A stretch of 64,000 nt of DNA from assembly GCA_038502445.1 (NCBI GenBank), contig JAHLJS010000008.1:46092443-46156442 (forward strand), in the 5' to 3' direction. The DNA comes from Eremochloa ophiuroides. Taxonomy: Eukaryota; Streptophyta; Magnoliopsida; Poales; Poaceae. Below are positions 47,163-56,900 of this stretch, piece after piece. A model generated the notes under the pieces. The model saw only the letters and a program-made list of their open reading frames with translations, had not been told where the DNA came from and ran no database searches. The position numbers were made by a program, and so were the translations under genes. Position 1 is the stretch's first letter, and every line of letters starts with the position of its first letter.

Positions 47163-49127
47163 TGAAAGCTCATGAGGACAATATAGTTCAAGCAAACGAC
47201 AACAATGTAAATGGAATTGAAGAGATGGCTTATATGGTGGGATATCATAGCATCATGATAAAGTAAGCATATTTGACCAATGAAATGAGATATGAGTTGA
47301 TGGTTTTGAATTGGTCTCAATAATGGCTTGCTTTTCATGAATAAGAAGAGTTTGATAATGGACTAGCTTTGGTCAAGCTAGAAGTATGAAGATATAGATT
47401 GAAGTAAGTGTTTGGAAAGTCAAGTCAAAATAAAGAGGATATAAGGAATCGTGAATTGGCTTGACTACATTGATAATTCATATGTATATCATTCTATGTG
47501 AAGCTTGATTGATGCTCAACATTCATATCTAGAAGATATTTAAGCAAGGATCACAGTATTGAAGAAATAGGTTTTCAATGGATACTTAATATGATGTGAT
47601 TTGAGTATGACTTGATAAGGTGAAGATAGCAAGGAAAGGGCTTCGAGGGACTAAGCGAAGGTGAAGGGTAAGCAATGTCTTGTACCGAGGTACCATGGCT
47701 AAGGCGAAGAAGAGAGTACTTGCATTGAGTCGAGGAACTAATCAAGTTATGAGGAGTTATGTTGTGTTGAGGATCAAATCATTAGTGGAGGTGACTTGAA
47801 GTCATGAACTAAACTCATATGTGTTGAAATGGTTCAAGTCACATGCTCTCGGTGTACTTGCTCGAAGAGATAAGATAAGGATGATTGCAACCCCTTATGA
47901 AGTGATATTGAGAAGAAATGGCATATGAAGACATTGAAGACTCAAGTGATTAAATCGGTTTCATTCTCTTTATCTTGAATATAGGTATGCCGTACTATCA
48001 AGGGGGTTTCTAAAGGACATCTGTCCAAGCGCTGAACCAAGTGCTCATATTCTGGAAATACCATCCTTACACTCTGACAATTCCAGCAAGTCCTGACCCA
48101 TCTCTTTTTGCTGGATATTGCTAGTGCGGCAGTGCCGCACTTAAAGGGCGGCAGTGCCGCACTTCGTCCGACCGTTGAATGATAGAGTATAAATACTACT
48201 TTTGTTGCTCCTAACGGTCACTTCTTCTTTCCCACGCCACACGCCCGATTTAGAACAGAAAAAGAAGTCTCCCTCTCTCCTCCATTGTTGCTCCTCCCCT
48301 GTCAAGTGGATCCACCATTCCAACCAGCAAAACTTGAGAGAAAAGACAGCAAACTTCGATTGGAGGTCAGATCTACTGCTTCCCAAAGTTAGAGAGCACT
48401 TAGTTCACGTTTGGCTGGCGTTCTTGAGTTCCATACCCTTGGAGCTTTACTCCTAGCCGGCTAGGCGTCGCTCTAGAGCTTGCCAACTCTTTGTGGCAGG
48501 TTAGGAAGGTTTGTAAGACTCTCTTGCAGCTAAGAAATCACCCTTCACTTCAAGAGTTCACTCTCTTGACTTGAGAACAAGGGAGAGGCAAGCCTTGGTG
48601 GCAAGCCCAAGCCTTACTGGCGTAGCCTCAACAACGTGGATGTAGGTAAGCCTGGGTGGCGAGCTGAACCACAAGTTAAATCCTTGTGTGCTGTCCACTT
48701 ACTTATGTTGTTGAATTTGTGTTAGGGTTGCTCGATCCGTTCTCGTGAGCTCAAGCTGTGGTTTCTAGTCTTCGAACTGTGAATGCTGTTTCTACTGGAG
48801 GATAAGAAACTACTTGTCGAGCTCTTTCTATCCATATATTCTGCTCTGTAAGATTCTCTGTTTTACAAGTGAGGTAGTGCCGCCCTCATAGGGAGGCAGT
48901 GCCGCACTGCGTTTTTATTTCGGTTCGAGCTGAAATTTTGCAGGCTTGCTGTTGGACACCTCCAGAACATCCTCACCAAGTTTGATCTGCAGTGGAGGAT
49001 TAATTGGAGTGCGGCAGTGCCACTCTCTGAGTGAGGCAGTGCCGCCCTCAGTTCCGATCTCGGATCGAGTTAAGTTTTTACAGGCCTATTCACCCCCCCT
49101 CTCTAGGTCGACATCAAGGTCCTTACA
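47163..49127 (+). repeat. solo SIRE-type LTR, plus orientation (1965 bp)
   Basis: It starts TGAAAGCTCATGAGG and ends CACCCCCCCTCTCTAGGTCG... GGTCCTTACA, the mirror of the CTAGAGGGGGTGAATAGCC end of the minus-strand relatives. The TATA box TATAAATA lies at 48188-48195. The word GGCAGTGCCGCAC is repeated just upstream of it (48124-48162), with further copies at 48870-48910 and 49010-49050. No internal sequence is present. Flanking 5-mers TGTAT and GATAT match only in part. Confidence 0.65.
48188..48195 (+). promoter_or_regulatory. TATA box of solo SIRE LTR
   Basis: TATAAATA follows the cluster of GGCAGTGCCGC words. Transcription would run toward the lipase gene's 3' end, antisense to it. Confidence 0.55.
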
Positions 49128-49203
49128 GATATACTGGAGAACAACATTTCAGAAAGAGATTTAGGCAACTTCTCAATAGCCCTTTTGTTACACGAATCTC
49201 TAA

Positions 49204-49434
49204 GGCCCTGTTAGTTCCCAAACTTTTTCAAGATTCTCCGTCACATCGAATTTTTGGACGCATATATAGAACATCAAATGTAGCTAAAAAAATAACTAAT
49301 TGCACAGTTTATCTGTAAATGTCGAGACGAATCTTTTGAGCCTAATTAGTCCAGGGTTAGACAAAAAATTATCAAATACAAACGAAAGTATTACAGTATT
49401 AAAAACCAAACTTTTTCCCCAACTAAACAGGGCC
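49204..49434. mobile_element. Tourist-type MITE (231 bp)
   Basis: Ends GGCCCTGTTAGTTCCCAAAC and CCAACTAAACAGGGCC are flanked by TAA at 49201-49203 and 49435-49437, the 3-bp target of PIF/Harbinger elements. The interior phrases GAGACGAATCTTTTGAGCCT and AATACAAACGAAAGTATTAC are typical of a very abundant grass family. Confidence 0.88.
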
Positions 49435-49449
49435 TAAGAGCCTAAGTCG

Positions 49450-49950
49450 ATCCCGCAAATACAATATACACAAATGGTTTGGGACATGACATTGCATAAC
49501 TCCCTCAAAAGTCCACCCTTGAGATTGGGAAAAAGTCCCAGAGACGAGAATATCACATATACACCTCCATATGCATCGTGTAGGTGGCAAGGAAAAAAAA
49601 ACATATGGTCAACTGTTTCTAGCTCATCACAAAAGAAGGCATTTGATATTGCCTTTCCAGCCCCCTGTGCTGTAGGACAGAGGCCACAGGCAGCTTATGA
49701 TGTTGCATTTGCCAAAGAATTTTTTAAGGGCAATTTGCATTTCCAAATATATCCAGTTCCTTTGTAACAGACACCCCATGAGTTCAAAAGCGTAGAGAGA
49801 TTTAGTAGTGAATTCATCAGAGAGGGACATATTATCCAAGAAGATCCTCCCTGAGAGACATATCTTCATGCTAAAACTTCTCCTAAAACTGATTTTCCAT
49901 TCTCCTGCCACACTGAACATTCAGCCAACATGACTACCGGATTATCACAG
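49450..49950 (-). pseudogene. LINE-type zf-RVT fragment
   Basis: Minus-strand pieces in shifting frames (IWKCKLPLKN; NWKGNIKC; CDELETVDHMFFPCHL) resemble the zf-RVT region of plant LINE polyproteins. Several frame breaks are present and no poly(A) tail is seen. It is a short decayed relic between the Tourist MITE and the lipase gene. Confidence 0.5.
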
Positions 49951-50228
49951 ATTTTCTGACTTCAGTATTCGGATTCAGGTTTGGTACGACTTTGAAATTT
50001 GAATATACATTTTTCTAATACTGAAGGAGGAATATTGAATATCTAGGTCAGGCCGTGGATGATCGAGTGGGCGGAAAATATCCGCTGCATTTTCATCTCT
50101 AAACAATTCAGATATAAAGTTGCGTAGTTCTAAAAGAAAATTTATTTCCTCCCTTCTGCACAAATTTAACGATACTATGTGTCGTATGTTTAGTTGTTCC
50201 TCGTGGTATCACTCACAATCCTTCAGAA

Positions 50229-50512
50229 TGGATTTTGAATTTTGATTACTATAGGGTCATCCCATGATTTTGAATTTTGATTATTATAGGGCCATCCCAT
50301 GACTTTGAATTTTGATTTTTGAGGAACTCCCTTGGCGATATATTTTTAATCTGGTAAGGTAGACGGCTATACACATGGGTGCCCAAAAAACTAGTTAAAA
50401 CCAGTTTCTTATGGAGGTGCATCAAACATATTCCTATGAGAGTTTAGAGATATCAAACCAAACAATTTGGCTTCCTATGAGAGTTTAGAGATATCAAACC
50501 AAACAAATTGGC
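50229..50512. repeat. two short tandem duplications
   Basis: A ~43-bp unit with TTTTGAATTTTGATTACTAT and GGGTCATCCCATGA occurs two to three times at 50229-50320. A 41-bp unit occurs twice, 50431-50471 and 50472-50512, with one base different. They are non-coding, downstream of the lipase. Confidence 0.75.
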
Positions 50513-50928
50513 TAGATTCGGAATTATAGTAGGATGATCTGTAACCAACGCATCCTCAAAGCAAACATCCTGCTATTTTGTGCGATTGACCACAGAAGGC
50601 ATCATGAAAGCTTATCACAGACAATCCGTTTCTGCAAGACCAAAAGTCCAAAACAATATTCCGTGTAAGAAAAGTTTGACTTTACTGCAACATCATATAC
50701 AGATAGCAGATGCTAAGGTTAGGAAAGTTGATAACTAACATCATGAGCATATGTACAGTGTACACACATCCTAAAACTAACAAGTATGCTATAGAGTGAA
50801 GATTGCTGCCAGTATCTTTTTTAAGTGGCCCAACAGAACTGTCATCAAGGTCGCTCATCCTAATATATCCCCTTCGAGTTCATCACAGAGGATCATACAA
50901 GAATATTATTCATGCCATCTTGAGCTTT

Positions 50929-53900
50929 TCATTGTCCACTGTGTAGTTCATTCACTGATAAGCCAGGCTGCCTCGACAAGATTATATTTCCATCATGATC
51001 CATCTTATACTGCTGTGGCAGGGTTCTATTGTCCGTAACGATTCTGCAATGTCCCCATGACTCGGCATGCATGCTGATGCCAAGATAGTGTAGATGGTCA
51101 TGCACGCTGTTTCCACTCACAGACCTAGAAAGCAGAATCTTAAGGGCATCAGTATGATAGTAGAATTAATAAACCACAGAAAAAGGTTGTATGAGTATGA
51201 GGGACCTGCTACAAGTCGGGTCTTCTCCAGAATCATCACAAATTTCCTCAATTGAATATATGAGGCTTCCTAGGCCAACATTATGAATCCATACCTAGAA
51301 GAATGATATGGTTGGGATGTGCCATAAAATCGTTCACACAATTAAATTGTAGCTAATTTCCATCATGTACCTTAAGAAAACATCAGCACAATACTAGATC
51401 AAGTTGCTAGCAAAGGTAAAAGGGAAGCAAGCTAAATACATACCTCCCGTGGGAAATGGTGGTATGTCTTTTGTGGAAAGTAGTGATAGTATGGGGGTAA
51501 ATGAGGTACAATATCATGTGCATTGGTAACTCGAATTGCATTCGGCAAATATCTTGTGAAATTAGAAGCAAATATAGCATTGCCAATCCGAGGTTGCCCA
51601 AATGTCATGAGTGTCACATCCTTGAACCCAACATTAACCTACAAGAACATACAAATTTGGGTTTTCATAGGGCATAAAATGAAATGTGAGGTGTGTGTGT
51701 TTGGGGGGGGGGGGGGGGGGGGGCTTTAATAATCCACCAAAAATCAATAGCATGGACTTCACATGCCCAAAGCAACATTCATGTCCATGCTGAAAAGGTA
51801 TCGCACATATACAGAATGTGTAAAACCGTCTGGGAGAACATATAGTTACATACATCTTTAGTCTTAGGACAGGAAGTTTGCCATAAGATAAGATGTAAAA
51901 ATATTAGCAGTAGTTATATATGCTCAGACCAATGTTCTTAATTTCCTCTGGTATTGGTACTGGTAGGATTCCCAAGAAGTATTAGAAATAGCCATCCCAT
52001 AAAATGTAAAAAGTGTTCAATCTAATAATTTTGAAATTAAGTGGCTACCATTGTTTTCTCATATAATATATCAGACAGAATGCAAACTATGCAAGGTAAT
52101 GTAATAGCGAACAGTCATAACCAATACCAGAAGAATAGCAAAAATAGTTTCATCCATAATACTTTGAGTCACTCCTTTGATGACAAACATAAGTTCAATC
52201 TAGGTTTTATTCACTGTAAACATTTTTAACGTGTGTTATATTATAAATGTAGTTTTGATAATGAATCTAGTAATGGCAAATTAATATAAATTTTTAGATA
52301 TTTGTGGCCAATGTCAAAAAAATGACTCGGGACATACGTAGATAGACTTGTATTTGTGATGAGAGGAAGTACTAAAGTTGAGAAAGAAAAACATCCTCCC
52401 TCATTCAATGTGGCCAACTTCTAAGCATAGAAAAAAGAATTCCACGGGCAAATTTTGTTACTCACAACAAGATCAAGGGCGCAAAATGAAGCCATAGCTC
52501 CTCCCATGGAATGTCCTGTGACCATGATGGGAATATCACCATACAGTTCCCTAGTACTTTTAATACCACTGACAACTCCGTCACGCATTGTTGTGTTATG
52601 ATAAGCAGAATAAAATCCACTGTGAACCTATAAGATAGAAGACCAACATTTATAGTGTCTGGAATCTGCATGAGTGAAGTTTCATCATAATTACAAAGAC
52701 CATGCTCACCTTTGCTTCAGGCATGCCTGGGTAGTCGAGATCAAGTTGTTTCCAGAATAAATCTTCGATCCAGTTCTGAATGCTGAAAAATTAGAGGAAT
52801 AAAAATTTTGAAGCAGAATAACATGCACATACTTTCATGTCTATATTTTCCTGGCTTGGTTGTTAATTTGAAATGCCACACATTTTAGCACTTATGACAT
52901 CCAGAAGATTGGATAGCAAACTTTTCCAAAGAACCAGAATCTCTAGGGCACTATTTTTGTTAGATATATAGTTTGTATATATCCTAGGGAGTCCTAGTCC
53001 TATGTAATTATGTTTACTTGTACTCCAAGTCATGTATGACTATATATATATAAAGCCACCCAACTCCTAAGGATATGAGGTGTTCCACTATCCTTCTACA
53101 TGGTACCAGAGTCCTAATTAGATCCTTGCTTCCGCCTAACCCTAGGCCACCGCCGCCGCCTGCTCAGGCCGCCGCCGCCATGCCTCCGAAGACGGATGAC
53201 ACCCCGAAGACCGCCGACGCTGATGGTGCCACCGATCCCACACCGCCCGCCGTCCCTACCTACGCCGCCGTCAACATCAAGAACCACGTCCCCATCACCT
53301 TGCAGTTAGCCAACCCTAACTACACCAAGTGGTCCGCGTTCTTCAGGGCGCTCTGCGGCAAGTTCCTCCTCCGTGGCCACATCGACGGCACCACACCCGC
53401 CAACCCCGCCGATCCGCTGTGGGACGCAGCGGACTGCACCGTACGTGGTTGGCTCTTCGGCTCCGTCTCCGACGACGTCCTCGACCTCGCCATGGCACAA
53501 GATCAGGACGCCAAGGCTCTCTGGGATGCCATTGCCGCCCTGTTCCAAGCCAACAAGGCGCCTCGGGCCGTGTTCCTTAGCGAGCAGTTCCACTCCATGA
53601 CCCAAGGCGACTCCAACAACGACCAGTACTGCCAGCGCATGAAGCAGGCTGCCGACGCCCTTCGCGACGTCGGCCAGACCGTCGAGGAACCCCGGCTTGT
53701 CCTTAATCTGCTCCGTGGGCTCAACCCTCGCTTCTCCAGCACGGCCGACGACATCGCCAACCGAGACGTGCTGCCCACCTTCGCCGCCGCCCGCAACATG
53801 CTGGTTCTGAAGGAACTTCGCCTCGCTAATGAGGAGACTGTTCTGAAGAACACAGCCCTGGTTGCAGGCTCCTCGTCCTCCTCCAGTTGCAGCTCTGATG

Positions 53901-56900
53901 GCTGCCGCTCCTCGTCTTTCACCCCGCGTTCCCTTGCCAACCCACCTCCGCCTCGCCAAGGCGGTAACAGGGGCGGCAACGGGAACGGCAACCGCCGCGG
54001 TGGGCGGCGTGGACAGCAGCAGCACCAGCAGAACGGGGCCCCGCAGCACCAGCAGCAAGGACGCCAGCAGCAGTAGCAGCCGCCCCCCGGACCATGGTAC
54101 TGCTTCAACCCGGGGGTCGGCCTCCCTGCCGGGGGCCAGCAGTGGCGTCCTCCAGCCGGTGCTGGCCCGTACGGCCAACCTCCCCAGGCGCACACCGTCT
54201 ACACCCAGCAGCAGCAAGCGTGGGACCCTGCTGCCCTGGTCACTGCCCTGAACCAGATGCAGCTCACCCAGGGTAGCGCTCCCTGGGTAATGGACACCGG
54301 TGCTACCTCACACATGAAGCTCCAATGACGGTATACTCCTTTCTCGCTGCCGTCCTTCCTCCTCCTCAGTTGTTGTCGGTAACGGCAGCTCCCTACCGGT
54401 CACTTGCCAGGGTGACTCCCAGCTCGCAGTTTCTTCATCCAACTTCGCTTTAAATAAAATTCTGGTGGTTCCACATATTGTTCGCAATCTACTTTCAGTC
54501 TGTCAATTCACACGTGATAATCATTGTTCCGTTGAATTTGACGCCTTTGGTTTTTCCATTAAGGATCCTCGGACCAGTCGGGTGATGCTTCGCTGCAATA
54601 GCTCCGGTGACCTCTACACCTTTCCCACCGCCGCCACCAGTCTCGCCTTGGCCGCCTCCACCGACGCCGCCAGTTTGTGGCATGCCCGCCTCGGGCATCC
54701 TGGTCCTGCCGCCATCACCGGTCTCCAGTCCTTGCTTCCACGTCTTAAGGCTGAGTCTAGTTTGTGCCATGCTTGTCAGTTAGGCAAACATGTTCGCCTA
54801 CCGTTTTCTAGTTCCACGTCATGTACTACTGCACCCTTCGAGCTTTTGCATTGTGATTTGTGGACATCTCCAGTTTCTAGTGTTTCCGGTCATTCATATT
54901 ACCTTGCCATATTGGATGATTATATTCATTATTGCTGGACGTTTCCCATTCGACGCAAATCCGATGTGCATCAACATCTCGTGGATTTCTGCGCCTACGC
55001 ACGCACTCAGTTCAGCCTCCCTGTTAAGTGCTTCCAAGCGGATAACGGCACTGAGTTCGTCAACAACGCCACCGCCCGGTTCCTCGCTGCCCATGGCATC
55101 CTCCTGCGCCTATCTTGCTCGTACTCTTCCGCTCAGAACGGAAAGGCAGAGCGCATCATCCGCACCATTATTAACATCATTCGCACCATGCTTCTTCATG
55201 CCTCCATGCCCCCAGCCTATTGGGCTGAAGCACTTAACACAGCCACATACCTTCTCAACCGCCGGCCCTGCTCAGCCATCGATGCCGAGATTCCCTTCTC
55301 CCGCCTATTCGGCAAGTCTCCCGACCTGTCCCACCTTCGCGTGTTCGGCTGTCTGTGTTACCCGAACCTCTCAGCCACCTCCACCCATGAGCTTGCCCCC
55401 CGCTCCGCTGCCTGCGTCTTCCTTGGTTATCCCTCTTCCCACAAGGGATACCGCTGCCTGGACGTCTCCACGCAGCGCATAATCATCTCCCAGCATGTTG
55501 TTTTCGATGAGTCGTCTTTTCCGTATGCCACTAACACTGCAGGTTGGACTCCGGCAAGCTCTCTCGACTTCCTCGACGACGACAGCGACTTTCTGCTGTC
55601 GCAGCAGGCTCCGCCTGGCGGGCGTGGCCCTGTGCCCCCGTCCGGCGCTCCGATCGACGACCCCGCCGTAATCGCCTGCGGCCCTCCGGTACCGCCAACA
55701 CCGCCGCCGGGTCGCTTCAGGCCGCGTCTACGAGCGTCGCCCTGCTGCCCCGCCAGTCAGGCAGCATGCCCGCCGCCGCCACCACCGGTCGCTTCGGCCG
55801 CGTCTACGAGCGGCGCCCTGGCCCGCGGCCGGCGCAGCATCCCCAGCGCCCTGCCCTGCACAGGCGCCCAGCAGCTCTGCCCAGGCGCCTAGTGGCTCTT
55901 CCCAGGCGCCTAGCAGCCCCGCCCTGGCACCCAGCGGCACTGCCCAGGCGCCCGGAGGTCCAGCAGCCGCGCCCAGTACTGCTGGGGCGTCCGGTAGCGG
56001 TGCAGTACCTCCCTCCAGGTACTGTTTATCCTTCGACTTTGGCTCCAGACGGGCGCCATCACACCCTGTCGACTACAGCAGTGCCTTCGTCACCACCGCC
56101 TCACCGCTGCCACGCGATTACCGCAGCGCCCTCGCCGATCCACAGTGGCGTGCGGCCATGGCCGACGAGTACCAGGCGCTCATCGACAACGGCACCTGGC
56201 GCTTGGTTCCTCGCCCACCCCGCACCAACATCGTCACTGGCAAATGGATCTTTCGGCACAAGTTCCATTCTGATGGCAGGCTCGCTCGCCACAAGGCGCG
56301 CTGGGTGGTTCGCGAGTTCTCCCAGCAACATGGCATCGACTACGACGAGACGTTCAGTCCAGTCGTCAAGCCGGCCACGATCCGCATCGTCCTCAGCATT
56401 GCCGCCTCGCGCTCCTGGCCCCTACATCAGCTTGACGTGAAGAATGCCTTTCTTCATGGTCATCTCGATAAGACGGTCTATTGTCAGCAGCCGCCCTGGC
56501 TTCGTTGATCCCTCGGCGCCTAATTACGTGTGTCTGCTGCAAAAGTCGCTTTATGGCCTGAAGCAGGCTCCCCGTGCTTGGCACCAGCGCTTCGCCGCGC
56601 ATCTTCGCACACTCGGCTTCCGCCCGTCTGCCTCCGATGCATCTCTCTTTATTTATAAAGAGACTGATGGTGTCGCCTACCTGCTGCTCTACGTCGACGA
56701 CATCATCCTGACGGCCTCGTCTTCAGCACTTCGTACTCGCATCACAGAGCGTCTGCGCTCTGAGTTTGCGATGACCGACCTCGGCGAGCTCCACCACTTC
56801 CTCGGCATCTCCGTCACGTGCTCCTTCGACGGCCTATTCCTGTCTCAGCGTCAGTACGCTGCCGAGTTGCTCCAGCGCACTGGCATGGCAGAGTGCCACC

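Noticed and set aside
53306..54217. 303-aa minus-strand frame through Copia gag
   Set aside because: It is antisense to a recognised gag in GC-rich DNA and shows no family features; a composition artefact.
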